Shown here: one piece after another, positions 21,923-35,700 of the stretch
Layout of the letters: each line of letters begins with the position of its first letter
How positions within the stretch are numbered: position 1 is the stretch's first letter
From: Datnioides undecimradiatus
Lineage: Eukaryota; Chordata; Actinopteri; Lobotiformes; Datnioididae
Length of the DNA: 64,000 nucleotides
Assembly (NCBI GenBank): GCA_008933995.1
Contig: WARS01000012.1
Coordinates: 9,349,001-9,413,000 of the forward strand
Direction of reading: 5' to 3'
Notes under the pieces: model-generated
Seen by the model: the letters and a program-made list of their open reading frames with translations, nothing else
What the model was told of the DNA's origin: nothing
Databases searched by the model: none
Program-made: the position numbers and the translations under genes

Positions 21923-22337
21923 GCATCAGGGTTTTGTCACTATCTTGATTAACAAGCGGACATTTACTAAACATGACAGAAGCATGATGCACTAGAGCTG
22001 CGGTGATGTTTTAGGCAGGGTTTGAGCCAAAACTTAAAACATGTTTCCTTTTTTCCAAGTGAAAATCAAACCTCCTTCAGCCCTACAAGTTTACTTCTTC
22101 TTCCATTGTAAAACTAAGCTCCCAGACTCCGCTGGTTGTTACTGTATACCTATGAACTGTACCTCCGCAGCCTGTTCAGCACCTACAGACACAGCTTTTC
22201 TTAACTCAGGAGTGCTTTTGCATGAAGGCAGCCTGCAGTCAGTCACTGAACTGTGATCACGCTTTAGCAGCTCATGTTCAATGTGAGCTGTCAGCTGTCT
22301 TTTTATTTCATTCTAAAGCACCAATGTAAAAGCTTTG

Positions 22338-22431
22338 TGCTCCAGGTGAGGCTCGAACTCACAACCTCAGTATCACTCTGCAGGTTGCTGTCTTATAAGT
22401 ACCACGTGCTGACCGATTGCACCACTAGAGC
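22338..22431 (-). tRNA. Diverged tRNA-Ile(UAU), possibly still functional
   Basis: Same 94-nt layout and intron position as its neighbour, but with six substitutions in the mature part. The acceptor stem has GCTCTAG (C to T at 5, leaving a T-G wobble). The D stem changed from GCGC/GCGC to GTGC/GCAC, which keeps pairing through two matching changes. The anticodon stem became TGGTA/TACTG, with wobble pairs. The TAT anticodon and the B box are unchanged. Most changes are C-to-T or G-to-A at CpG sites, so simple deamination decay is as likely as selection. Confidence 0.7.
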
Positions 22432-25400
22432 TTGTTTGGCCGGGCTAATCAGACCTGTTGTCAGTTTGAATTTGGGTGAAATTGATTGTGATTGTGTGCT
22501 GCAAAAAGACAAGCTAAACATGATTGAAATTAAAAGTTGTCTCCTCTGAACAGAGTGAGCAAGACTGGACTCCACAGCAAGTACCCTCCACAAGACAAGG
22601 CCCTATCAGAAATAAGTGCTAACAGCAGTGTAGGTGAACAAGCAGAATGAATTTCTCCTTGGGCGTCTGCTCATATGTGACTCAGACTGTGTCTCTGTTT
22701 GAATAAAAGCTCATTGGGTTTTTTTTGTTTCAGTTGAACATAGCTCCGGGGTTGCAGCAGGTGGTGTAGTCCGTTCTATTCCTTGCAGCCCACTGTAGTA
22801 TCTGTCAACTCAGTCTCAGACTTGAATGCATTTTAGATTCTCCAGTTTCACCTGAGATATAATGTTCATTAGGAGGACATGGACACTTATTCAGGTAGAG
22901 GGGGGGATTCAGTCAGGAAGAAAAGGAACGTGGCAGCAAGACAGACATTTAGCAGGAGAACAAGAAACAATATTTTTATTCTTTCAATGCCATTGTTACT
23001 CCACATGGTGGCGCTCTGCAGTAGAAAATGGTGGATAACAGCAGTTTTGGCTTGTTCCTGGTGTTCTGAAACAGCCATTTTTCTGATGAAGCAAAACTCA
23101 ACCCAGTCGTGTGATTGTGTGTGATGGCTCCTCATTATCCAGTGATTTGCTTTGTGTGTGGGACCTCACGACAGCGTCAACCTTCTGCAACCCCACCAGC
23201 AGTGTTGTTGGAGGGCGATTTTGTTGCTTTAAAGACTGTCAGCGTTTCATAGTTTGAGTTTAGGTCTAATTTACTTTGATTTATTGCTGTGACCGCGAGT
23301 CTGGAAACACAACAGTGGCTGTAATTTATCATGATTTACTTCCACAAATGTTCTGTTGTCAACATGAGGTAAATGTGCCGTTTCATCTCAAAAAAAAAAA
23401 AAAATTCTCACCCTGACGCGGAACTATTTTAAAATGTCTTGAAGCTCAGCAGTTTGAATATTCTTGATGGAAATAGTGGATGACGCTTAATAATTGACCT
23501 TCATTTCTTTTGTCAAATCGTTGGCAGTAAAGTATAGATGTTTGCTGACAATATGCTACATGCCAAAACATTGCTATGGTACCTTTAAGTCATCAGTACT
23601 GACTGGATTACATTTGCCCCTTATTTTTAATTGTGCTAAATCGTCTCCACCTAAACCATTTATGTATAAAACTGCTCTAACATGATAACAGCCACATTCA
23701 AAAAGAGGCAATTAATACTTATTTAGAATGAACAGGTTTCCCTGTGAAGTCTATAAAAGCTTCTTAAAGCATGAAACGCACCTTAACAAATCTCTCCTGT
23801 TTTCCAGCTCTAAACTGATTATCCCCACAGCCTGTTTCCTGCAGCAACGCATTGTAATCAGTCTGGACAAAAGCAAAGCGGTTCTCTGTATGTCCTGCAC
23901 GCAAAGTCACTCTCACTCGGTGTGAACACAACAAAGAGTAAGGAGTGTTGCAGTAAATAGTATTTCAAAAGAAGCTTTCATTGCACAGGCAGCATGCAGG
24001 CAGCTGTGTGTACAAGTGCACAGTAAGTGCATGTGAAGTGAGAGTGTGTGAATTGTGCATTAGCTTAACCCTCAAAACATACGTAAGAACAAAATAAATA
24101 ATCTAAAACTACAACAAAAATGTAGCAAACCTCTAAATAACCTGGACCTGAGCGCAGTGTGGTTTCCTCGTCTTTACTGGTACCTCACATGTGTAAAAGC
24201 TCAGGCTCAGTCCTCAGAGAGTTTGGCACTTCTGCATCCTGCCCAGGCCTCCAGCAGGAGACCTCAGTGTGATGCAGTGCTGCAAGTTACCGAGCAGCTT
24301 GCACCTAAACAGGCAGCGGCAGGAAACAAGGTCTGTGCAACAGTCAGGAAACACAACACACACACACACATTTATGTGTCCATTCCTTTACACACCTACA
24401 CACACACACACACACACACACACACTTCACACGTTTGCCCTCTGAAATCTTCCACAGAAATAATGTCATTTTTAATTTGAGGATTAATTTATTTTTCAAT
24501 ACAGAGACTATGAGCTGTGTTGTTGTTATTGTTGTTTTGTTGTCCATTATTTACTTTCAGCTCAACTTTGTCATTCAAAACTTTTTGCTTCTTTTTTGTC
24601 ATACTATGTGTTTCAGTCAGTATGATATGTTTAACGTTAGGTGACTGTTAGCTTTTGCAAAGAGGCAACAAAAACAAAAGCAAACAAAAACAGTAAACGA
24701 TGCTGATTTGACCCCACTCTTTGTGTACTTAAGTCAGACATCACTGGGCCAAAGCAACGCTCCCATGCTGCTGTCAGTGAAAATCTCCCACTGAGACTCC
24801 AGTTTGCCAAACCTTGATCTTGCTTCGTCACATTCAGATTTCTGCATCGTGTGCGTAAAAAAAATTAAATCTAAATGTAGCAAAGCTTTTAGTGAAGCTC
24901 CTCAGAGAACAGAGACAGTCAAATCAAAGCGCTAAAAACACACTGAATCTCTTTTACATATGTGCACAAGCACATCTGCTTCACTGCTGGGGGCAAAGCT
25001 AATGCAAAAAACCAGGGACTCTTTCAATAAAATGTCTTTAACAGAGAAGCACACTGAACCACTTGGTGAAACCTCAGCCTCACTCTTTCTTTCCGTCCTC
25101 AAGTGAAAGACAAGTATGTGACGACACACAGGACATTTATATTACTCTTCTCATTGTCAGCAGGATATCTGTGTTCTGCACTCAGAGGTTTTGTGAGATA
25201 AAATAACAGCCAAGGCATGATTTTGCTGCAAAACCACGAAGGATAAAACGTACATGTCAGGTTTGAGGATAGAAAGAGCAAAATGTGAGTGTTGACGAGG
25301 CAAATACATGGAGGATGCGCTCCCTTTGCATGAGAATCTGTGGTTTTTATTGTTTCTGTGATTTCCTGCAGTGAGTCTTAGGAAATCATTTGCAGCCGTC

Positions 25401-26929
25401 TTGGCGGCATCAGGAAACAACACGCCGCTGCCAGAGCTGCAGTGTTCGTGCGGATGAGGAGAGCATTTGTGTATTAGCAATTTCAGTTTTCGGTCATGTT
25501 ACCACCTCAACCAGGTTAAATTTAAACACAAATGAGGTCTCCATATAACCTTCTTGTGTGCTATCATCTCTACGGCCACAGGGCACAAGTCACATCCTTT
25601 ATTTTTTCAGGTATTCACCTCCACACCAAGAGTGAGACTTCATCCCAACCACACCCAGAAACACCTGGCCAGGCTTGTATAGAGCACAACCTATAACCAC
25701 AGTAATGAACCTTTGTACTGAGCTCCTGTGTGCTATATTGTTGCAGTGACTGAACGCTGTGGTGGGCGGCGGCGATGAGAGACGGTGGTCAGATGAATTC
25801 ATCAAAGTGTGTTGTGTGTGGTAGGTGAGAGGAACAGGACACCGATCCTGCAGGGGAAACTATTTTGGGGAGTGGGTGTGGTCTCCGGACGAGTGACACT
25901 GCTATTTATCAATGCACAATATTTTGATCCTGCAGTTGGAGAAGTCCTGCCTCTGGCTTGGTTTTAGAAACAGTTAAACTCTCTACTTGCACAGGCTGAA
26001 TTCTGCAGCTTTTGAAAACAACTAATACAATCATATACACAAAATGGGACCTGACAACAGTGGCAAAGAAGTCATATAACTGTATCTGTCATACTGGCAG
26101 AGTTTTCTTGCTGAAGTGTCCTTTAAAAGCCAGAAATGATAGTAAGTGTGTGCGTGCAGCATTTCATTTCCTATTGGCATCTGACTGGAAAGTACCTAAC
26201 TTTCACCTGCCCCTGCTCATCTGCTCAGCCTGGCAAACAATGACATTTAGAGCAAGTGAGATTCTCATTGTCTTGCAGAGCAACCACAGAGAAAACAAAT
26301 TTCTCATTAGCTTTAACTTCTCATTCATGTGCGTCTGTGTGTTAGCCCCGAGCTAGACTGGGAATAATGGGATGTGGGAAATAAATGAGCACCAGGTGAC
26401 CAGCGGGGCCCAGACGTCTGTGTCTGGCTCTTCTTACAGTATCCGCAAAGTTTGGTCAGCTTCACGTTACAGATTCCTGAGGTCTAGAGGCATTTTTCAA
26501 GATGTGTAATATCCAAAACACGTTGAGCTGAGGATTCAGTTTTAAGTTTTAACATTAATATCTTTACATTTTATTTTAGTTACTTGAGCTGGTATTCTAA
26601 AAAAAAACCAAAACCCTCAGCCTTTGACAAGTGAATGAGCAGAAAAGAAACAAATGAAAAAATCAAACCATCAGGATAATGTGCATTTTTTAAATATTTG
26701 TTATATAATTTGGCAAACGGTCCAGGTATTGTGGGCTATTGTTTTAGTTTCATGGCTATGCAACACAAATTAAAGTATGTTGCACGCATGACTGTAGCTT
26801 CTAATCTTATTAATTAGTTGTTAGTCTATTTTATAACGACAGTAAACAGACCACATGGCCAGGGCGGATGTCTTGTCTTTGCTTGTATTTAATTGCGTTA
26901 ACCTCATAATTAAAACTTGCACCCTGCAG
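22432..26929. other. Intergenic between tRNA pair and rhbdf1 promoter
   Basis: I see no exon, RNA gene or assignable transposon. Simple repeats are a poly-A run near 23390 and a CA-repeat at 24356-24425. Open frames here are short and without domains. Confidence 0.45.
24356..24425 (+). repeat. (CA)n microsatellite, interrupted
   Basis: Two CA tracts, about 15 and 27 bp, are separated by a non-repetitive interval. Confidence 0.9.
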
Positions 26930-27347
26930 TTGCTCAGTATCACCAGTAGGCGGCGCCGGGAGGTCGGCCGGCGGAGCGGCAGTCAGTAAGTCCGTCTCTC
27001 GGTCGGTGTCCTGTCATCCAGCGGCGGCAGCAGCAGCAGCAACGTGGGCGTGGGAGATACTCCACGGTGAGGCGGAAACTCAGAGCCGGTGCGGCGTGCA
27101 GAGAGCTGTGGGGGGAGCCGGTGTGTTTGTCTCTGAGGAGAAGCTTCAGTCAGCTGATATTTGACATTTTCTATGAGAACGCCGCCCTCGCGAACATCTG
27201 GAGCTCGCGTCTCATAGTGAAACTACTCTTCCGCGTGCCCGTGCGATGTGTGGCAGGGATAACTTATGAAGTGACTGGCGTCAGCATCTCACCGGTGGGG
27301 CCGTCGGTGCTCGGAGTGGGGCTGCGGGAACCGGACTCAGTTTGAAG
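26930..27347 (+). promoter_or_regulatory. rhbdf1: rhbdf1 GC-rich promoter and non-coding exon 1
   Basis: GC and CpG content rise sharply in this otherwise AT-rich stretch (for example GGCGGCGCCGGGAGGTCGGC near 26950), with a short CAG run. The segment ends at TTTGAAG followed by the donor GTAAGC at 27348. That makes it the likely first, untranslated exon of rhbdf1, the next gene on this strand. It contains short upstream reading frames (an ATG at 27173 followed by 14 further codons, and two shorter ones), which could damp translation. No TATA box is seen, as expected for a CpG-type promoter. The exact start of transcription is unknown. Confidence 0.65.
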
Positions 27348-28085
27348 GTAAGCGAAGGGAACAGTGTGTTTCACACCGAGCTCCGTCGCCTCTCACACCG
27401 GCTGTCAGTGTGCGCGCGCCTCGCTGTTTGTACGGCGGGAGCACTGGGCTGTCAGTGTGTCGTTCACGGCGCAGGTTTGCAGGGTTTTAAGTTCGCTGCA
27501 GCACGCAAGGGGTCTCTGGGTGGGGTCTCACAGGGGACACCCACGGGTTGCAGAGCGCCACTACGTGCACGGTGTGTACTGGACAGTTTTACACACACAT
27601 CTGGACTGGCTCCTGAGCCTTTCATGTTAAAATGTTATACTCTTGCGTAGCCTCTGGTCAAGTGTTAATTGAAGAAGTGAGAGGAACAGGTGTGCGTGCA
27701 TGCATGCGTGTATGTGTGTGAATGAGTGAGCGTATAAGGCCTTACTCTATCTTTCTGTCTGTCACACTAACACACTTATTGCCAGGGGTAGACTGAAATG
27801 AAATTTCTCCTTCATTGTTCCAATTGCTCCATCCATTGTTCATCTCGTTTAATTGATGTCCGCCCTGACTATGGAAGGCCAAGGTGTGGAGAGCTTTATC
27901 AATACGGATCCAATGAGGTGTGTGTGTGTTTGTGTGCGCGTGGCAGAAAATAGAAAGAGAACATTCACATGCAACTTGTAACCCACTGGCAAAATCCCCT
28001 GTTCAGAGCTTACATTCTAAAATGCTGCAGTGATTCAAGTAATAATCTAAGTAAGTAAAGTTGCATGCACTTGCAGTACATGATG

Positions 28086-28532
28086 CACACACACGCACAC
28101 ACACACACACACACACACCCAGATGCAGGTTATAAGACAGAGAAATTGGTTTGAGACTGCTTCAGGCTTGGGTGCTGCTGAGATGAAGGGGGTAGTTTTG
28201 GTTGCTGGCTGCACAGAAATCCCACAGAGACAATTAAACTACTGACCCGTGTCATCAAGGATTTGTTTTGGCTTCCTGTTTGGAAAGATGGTAGGAAGCA
28301 GACTTTTTGGGCCAGATGGCAGAAGCACACACACACACACACACACACGCGTGCACTGTTTCAGCACACACACACACACCTGGAACAGGCGGTCAGAGTT
28401 CCTACTGAGGGAGACCAGATTAGTGGCCAGAGTTAGAACCTGTGACCTGCAGTCTTCAGTTGTACACGGACGCTTAGTGTAGAGTTAATGTTGGGTTACT
28501 TGGCGCACACGCACACACACACACACACACAC
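28086..28532 (+). repeat. Cluster of (CA)n microsatellites
   Basis: Four separate CA tracts lie at about 28086-28119, 28326-28349, 28364-28380 and 28505-28532 in rhbdf1 intron 1. Confidence 0.9.
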
Positions 28533-28624
28533 TAATTCAAAGTTACTTCTGCATGACTACATTTTGAAATGTCACCAACATCATTTCACACTGTAGCTAC
28601 TGGAAGCATCTTGTTGCCTCATGT

Positions 28625-28870
28625 TTAAGTTTATACTCACACAAAGTAATATAGCTCACCTTCACTACATCTCAGAGGCAAATATTGTAGTTTCACTACA
28701 TTTACCTGACAATTTACATTTTTATGCTTTTCCTGTCCAATGGAATCTACCAGTAGACTACACAACCCAACAATGAATAAAGCAGTTAAAGTTAGCTCCA
28801 CTGTGCAGCATACACATTTGTGCAGCAGTGATAATCCCAAAACATTATATATACATTACTTTGCTGATAA
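28625..28870. repeat. Decayed hAT-like MITE fragment
   Basis: Words such as TTTATACTCACACAAAGTAA, TTCACTACATTTACCTGACA and TACATTACTTTGC recall the same fish repeat family as 8063-8492, but the ends are not clear. Confidence 0.35.
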
Positions 28871-29662
28871 CTATTTACTTCAGCAATGTTAATAATATTC
28901 TAATTGCAGGACTTTCACATGTAGTTTCACACTATGGTATTAGTACTACATGCTGATGTTTATGGGAAAGCATGCATCTATTAGTAACCTGTACATTTAT
29001 ATCAATAAATGTTGAATATTGTCTGCCAAACATCAGATTTTCAGCGAAGCACTCTGATGTGATGGAAAACATCACTGCTGGCTTTCTCTTCACCGTGATA
29101 GGCCGGAAGTAAATGCAATGAAAGTGAAATGTCCTGAGAGAAAACCGCAAAACATGTTATTTTGGCAAATGCATGAAAAAACTAGAACAATCAGGGCTGC
29201 GGCCAGGTATTATTGTCCTTATTGTTTAATCTGCAGCTGGTTTGAACAGCGCCTGCGATGTCCTGAAAGCCAGTGTGACAATTTCAAAACGTCTTGTTTT
29301 GCCCGACCTGCAAATAAAAACATGCACATTACATAAATTAACAGAGGACACCTGGTGATAGCTGTAATATTATATTTGACATTTTTGCATGAAGTGACTT
29401 AAATGAGTGATTAACCAAAAAAAAAAAAAAAAAAATTCTATTTTTTAAAGATTTTATAATGTAAGTGAGATTTCAAGCCAGTCTGAAGGTTGGAATGATC
29501 CTTTAGTCGTCCTTAGTTCAAACTATTCCCAATGATTTTCATCTTAACTGTGAACTGACAGGCAGCACCATGTGTGCAAATAAACCTCGCCTCGCAATAA
29601 AACACGTCCAGGCTGTGACGCTCAAAATTGCTCCTGAAAGAGCATCGCATAGTCTGAAGATT

Positions 29663-29790
<128 letters not shown>

Positions 29791-32700
29791 ACTCTAAACA
29801 GGAAGCTGACAGCATCCTGGAAGATGTTTCTTCTGCTGTGAACTGTCACTCTGTGTGTGTGTGTGTGTGAGTGTAAATATGGAGGGTATCTGTGCACGGT
29901 GGCATTTTGCAGGTGCGTTTTATCACTTCGCCTCTTCTCCTCTGGCACACTGAGCGCGCCGGGTTAAGCGTGTTTGAACGGGCTGGACTGAAAAGAAGCA
30001 GCAGTGACAATAGCAGGTTTATTTCTGGGCCGCTGCTCTCAGAAGTGAAACGCACCTTCCTGTTTATACGGAGCCGTCCGCTGGGCGCACCGGGGTAGAA
30101 AACTGGTTTGGTTTTTACAGGAGCCCTCCAGCATTTTCACAATGCATTTTTCATGCCGGTTCGCCCACAAGTGGATCTTCTGCTGTGCCTACAAGCTGCG
30201 CCGTTTATCTGTCTTGTGTTTCGTGTCACTACTTGGCACTACACAAGTAGCTCTTTCACCTAAAAATCACCTTTTCAGAAATTTCAATACTGTTTTGATT
30301 GAAGTGACTTTAGCAGTTGCGGGAAGAACAGCACGTGGTGAAGTGTGAGCTGAACTGCCAGGGTGTATCTTCCTCAGCTTTACAGTATATCGCTGCTTAT
30401 ATCTGATTTTTGTCACATTTCAAGATATTCAATTTAGAAAGATATAAAACAGAGAAACGCCAGAAATCTTCTTTGAGTTGTGGTGTTGACATTTCAACCA
30501 AGGAGAGATGCACCATTGTCCTTTCCTATGATTTACTACCAAAAACCTAGAAAACCAATGAGGGTCATTCCCGCACCCAGACTGCAACTGTCATATGTTG
30601 TCAAGGCCTTCTTTGTACACAAGTGGCCAGTTTGGCTTCCTCACACTGGATGGTCAGTGGGCAAGGTGCTGAAGAACTTGTAACGTCAGTGTGATGTACA
30701 CCCCAATTTGCTTCCTCTGTGAACATCAACACTGACAGTTCCATTGTACTGTTATTGTTAGCATTTTAGCACGCTGACATTAGCTCAAAGCATCATTGTG
30801 CCTCAGAACAGCCTCGCCCCCGCTGTGTGTGTGCCTGTAGGCTCTGTTTTTGTGAACCCAGTATCATGACAGAGGCGGAAGGCACACACAGACGTTCTCC
30901 CTGAATGGCTGGTGATGTTTGGCTAGAGACACAGCAGAGGACTGGGAGGATCAGATGATTCTGGAGGAGTTATTAGGAAAGAGAGACGTTTGTAACGACT
31001 TTTATTTTTCATGAGACTGCTCGAGGAGTTTTCAGTGTCTCGAACCTGCTTGACACTGTCGCAGAAACTGAACAGAAAAGTTAATCAGAAATGAAAGTTT
31101 GACGTGTGCCTAAGGTTTCAGTGGTTATTTCACCGGTGGTTATTTTCACAAGACGTTTTGCTGGTTGCATAAATTCAACATGCTGTGCGTAATTGTGGCT
31201 TGACAGTGACGCCATAGGTGCAATTAGAGAGCACAGACGCCAGGATACAGGACCACGATACCAAACCAGTGCAGGTGAGGAAGTAACCTCAGTGATCTCC
31301 AGTAAAAGTCAAATCCATCTGGTTCAGACCAACAAACACTGTAGTGCAGCCCTTTGTCATTTGTATTTATAATGTGTGACGTGTGTTTTGTCTAAGCAAA
31401 CAAATTCAGATTGTAGACACTTTAAACTTGGACGTTGCATTAACGGCATCATGGCTGACCTCTGCATTTGCGAGTCACATGTTTTTTAGCTGACAGATGA
31501 GGGGAGTAGTTACAGAAGCTGTCCTGCAGTCGATTTTACCTTCCATTCGCCCCCAAACACGATCAGGATATCTTTAATTCTTCACATCTCTTTCTGTACA
31601 AAGCAAAACAACAAAATAAATGGAAAAGTAAATATTAGATCACCTTATTTTTAGCCATCTTTACCCAGTGCTTGTTTGTCTTACTCTCTGTGATAAATAT
31701 ATACATTTGCAGGAACACTAATCCTCTTTTCAACACTCAGTATTATTTTAATCTTAAATCAGCCACTCACTCGTGTTGTTTGTTTCATTTTCATTTCCCA
31801 GCTTGGAGATAGAGACAGAAATAGAACAGCTGCAGGAATTGTGAGTCCCTGAATTAAAAAAACCAACTGTACTGTACATCAAACAGATTGTCGAGGGTTA
31901 AAGTGGAGGATCAGTGACTGTTCAGTGGAAGCATGGACGGATGGGTCACTGAGAGGTCACGAGTGGATCACTGAATGTGTGATCGGGTTGATGAATAATG
32001 GGCAGATGTACTGTCATGCAGTTACTTTGAAATATCCACCTTATGAATCTTTAGCAAACCGTATTTCCATCTGCTGGATTGAATGATAGCTACACGTGCA
32101 CTGGAAAAGCCACTTCTGAATGTGTCAGCTGATCCTGAAGGTACTTTATGATATGATATCTTGTCTACTGTTACAGCTTAATGTTGTACATTGTAACCAC
32201 CAGCAGCAGGTTTACAGATGGGACCACAAACAGGCCATTTATATTCATTTATGCACCCAGGTACCCACTGTGTAACCACCGTTGTATCATCTTGACTATT
32301 TTTGGAGGATCCTGGAAGGTTCCTGAACGCAGCAAAACGCGGTATCAAGCTCCTAGCTAAAACTGTTGTGAGTAAGCATTCTGAGTTACGCGGCCACTTG
32401 CTGTTTGTCTGCAAAGCTTCAAGTTGTACGTTTGCACATCATCACCGTGGACATCAGACTTAAGCACAACGTACAACGATTAAAATCATCACGTCCCACA
32501 GTTCCTAAATGCACTATTAGTAGCATTAGCTGACTCAATATTTTCTGTTTTGGTTTAATTATAATTTAGTTTTTTCAGGTAATTTGCTCTTCTGCACAAC
32601 ACACCGTACGCACCATGTATTCGACGTACACTCAGATAACTGCTAAAGTGTCCCTTGTTGAAAATCACTGGTTTTAACTGGTTTCCATCTGTTCTTCAAA

Positions 32701-35700
32701 ATATTACACAATAAAAACACCAAAACAACTCTAAACTGATCCTACTTGTAAAGCTTGTCTAGGTGATGCCTAACATAAACAAACCACACTGTTGTCCTCA
32801 GTGACATCATGTTCCTTCGCTCCGGTGAAAACGTGCACTCTAGTTCATCAAGTGTCAACACCACCCACGCTATCCTGCTGCAGCACATGCACTTGAGCAT
32901 CAAATCGACTAAGTCTGCACGGGAAAATAGACGTTTACTGCTGATGAAGGTTAAAACTACAGTGTTCAGTGAACACTTCAAGTTAGACACAGCTGGGAAA
33001 GGGATCAACAAGCAAACTGTTGTTTTTAGTGTAACAGTATTTTTTTTTGTCAATTGGGAAAATATGGAATAATGCCAGTCTCATCCGTTAAACTTTTTTA
33101 ATTCGACATTTTGCGCAAGACGTTCTTCAACAGGATCCCATCGTCTTTTTTTTTTTTAACTTGTAAGAAAGAGCCTGGATGAATAGCAAAATATCCTTGA
33201 AGTCTGTCAAGAAGGAATTTTAATCTGCCCATTTTTTGGCATACATTGGTCTTCAAACTCTTCTTCAATGTCCATTTGATGACAATGCTGTCCCCCCAGC
33301 CAGAGTTCCCCTGAGAGACTTCTCTATGAAGATCCTGAATAACTCCTCTCTGTTCCTTTGAAACCACAATTATGACCTCCATTTTCCCCTCTAAATATTC
33401 TTTTCAGGGCCAATTCCCCCTCCCCCCCACACTATCTTACCCTAATGTGGCATCTGTGGGCAATTACCATTAAGTTTTCATACAAGGCCAGCCAACAGAG
33501 GAAGCTGTTGTATTGGAGCTCGCAGCATGAGTCTGCTGGCTGCGTAGAGGGTCGGCAGGAAGGAGGGATGGCGGGAGGGATGGATGGCTGCTGAGGAGGT
33601 CTATTCATGTCTCCAGGAGAGCCCATACTTGAGCAGACACGTATTGTGGCGGTGACCTTCCTGTCCCCATGCAGCTAACACAAAGCAGCTTCATATGAGG
33701 GTCAGCTGAGCCACTCTCTTTGTTTCTCATCCTGCCTGTCAACTCTTCCACTGTCTCTCCATGTCCATGTCGCTTGCTCTTTACTCTGTGACTTTATCTA
33801 TTGAAGTTTCCATCAGCGAACAACCATCCATCCATTCTGAAGTGACAGATTTAGGCAATTTGGCATTATTTTGTTAACTCATTAATATAGTAAAACCTTG
33901 AGGAAGCGATGAGTCAGTCAACATCAGTCACATTTGATTGTAATTGTAAAATTCTGAAACAAGAATACTTATGAGCGATGTTCACGTCTTTTTTAAAACA
34001 AGTTTTAATAGAAACTTTTAACCACGAGACCATCGCTTTGAAAGAGCTGTTTCACACGTTACACTTTGGTCTTTTTGAAGACACGGAAACAGCGCAGACA
34101 AGTGATAGTCAAGGATGCCTGCTGCGTCCTTGGGGCTTCCCCGGTCTGACTGAGAAGGATGTGTCTGGGTATCATTATAAAAACTTGATTTGCTTACCTG
34201 GTCGAGTAGCTTATAAGAGCCCGTGAGAGCAGACCTTTGCTGATTTAAATCATTGGCTGGAAATGACTTTAGCGGGAGAGTCAATGAGAGATGATTTACA
34301 TTCCTTTGTTCAGACTGTGCCCTCCAGCTTTAGTGGATCTGCTCAGTAATCAGTGTAAGACTGTGTGAATATGCACAGAGCAACTAATTAAAACCAATAA
34401 AAACATTGAATAAAATTCCATGTTTCTTCAACGCTATTTGGTGGATGCAGGACATCCACGAGCAGCTGTGTTTCTCTGATAAGATCTGTAAGAAGTGTAT
34501 CACGAACATGTGGCTTAAAGATGGATAAAAATTAAATGAAACCAATATCAAAGGATTAATTTTATCAAGGTAAATAATGTTTTAATGTCAAGTGTGTAAT
34601 GCTGAGTGGGTTTTTGAATTGTTTCACTTTGACTCACGGGGCTACAGTGTTTTTTTTTTTATTCAACAGATGTGATCAACAAGTCCTCTGCTGATATCCT
34701 TTCTATTTTTAATTTTTTTGGCTAATAATTATTTTCAGCAGCAGTATTTTGAGGGTGACAGCACCTGCAGTCAATAAATATGACAGAGCTACTAAACTTT
34801 TCACTTCTCATTTGATGGTCATGTTAGACTTCAGTAAGAACACGTTAGTCCTCTTTAAAAAAGACTTGACCTCACTTGCACAAACCTCATAATTATAACT
34901 TATGTTTGTTTTGTTACACAAGTGTTTTGGAGTTCTGCCTTTTCAGTGTTCTTCACAGACGTCAGTTTGTAGCTGTTGGCAGAGCAGCCAGCCAGGCGGT
35001 TGTACACAGACTTCACAGACTTTGTCTTTAGCAGCCTCCTGTACGACTGATGTTTGAGCACTACATCCCAGGTCGAGAAGGTCACAGCATACTCTCTGAG
35101 GTATATTAAAGTCACAGTATTATACAGACAAAACTCCAGTGTCATCCTGTTTGCACCTTTAATAAAATCTATAATACCCTAATATATAAATGTCCTCAGG
35201 AGACTGGAACATTAAGGGCACTTTGGTCTCAGTTTCTCAACTACTTAGGAGTATATTTAATACTGAGAGGGAGAAAAACAAAACGTGAGAATTGTGGCAG
35301 CAAACCATTCAACACAACAAGGGAGTAAAAACCAAAAAGGAAATATTTTAAAACAATTGCATTCATATTTTTCCAAGGCGACACCCAGTTGACAAAGACA
35401 CAGGAGTAAACAGAGAATTAGTTTCATTCAAATGACTCGATTGTGAAGTAAAAATAGCAGACATGTATGAGCTTGCTTTTACTCTTTTATATCAGTGTCA
35501 CTCATACGCATGGGTGCTGTGTCAGCACAGGTGTAGCTGTTGTGCTTCATGGGGCCTTTCTTGGTTTGACTGAGAAAGATGATGGCGGGCGGTGAACACA
35601 ACGATATATACAATGTCAAAAGAAGAACACGAAGCATATAAAACAGCAGCATAAGAGGCAGGAGCACATTTTACATTTCTGTGTGCACCTGCAGGCGGCC

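Noticed and set aside
22393-22593. Minus-strand frame running over a tRNA gene
   Set aside because: Overlaps the diverged tRNA-Ile copy; chance frame.
27067-27345. Open frame across the GC-rich rhbdf1 first exon
   Set aside because: Opens with GTG, ends just before the donor, no domain; better read as 5' UTR.
28086-28532. Regularly spaced repeats considered as a CRISPR-like array
   Set aside because: They are ordinary CA microsatellites in a vertebrate intron.
33098-33382. 94-codon minus-strand frame that looked faintly like a transposase N-terminus
   Set aside because: I could not match it to a named family and found no terminal repeats; left unassigned.
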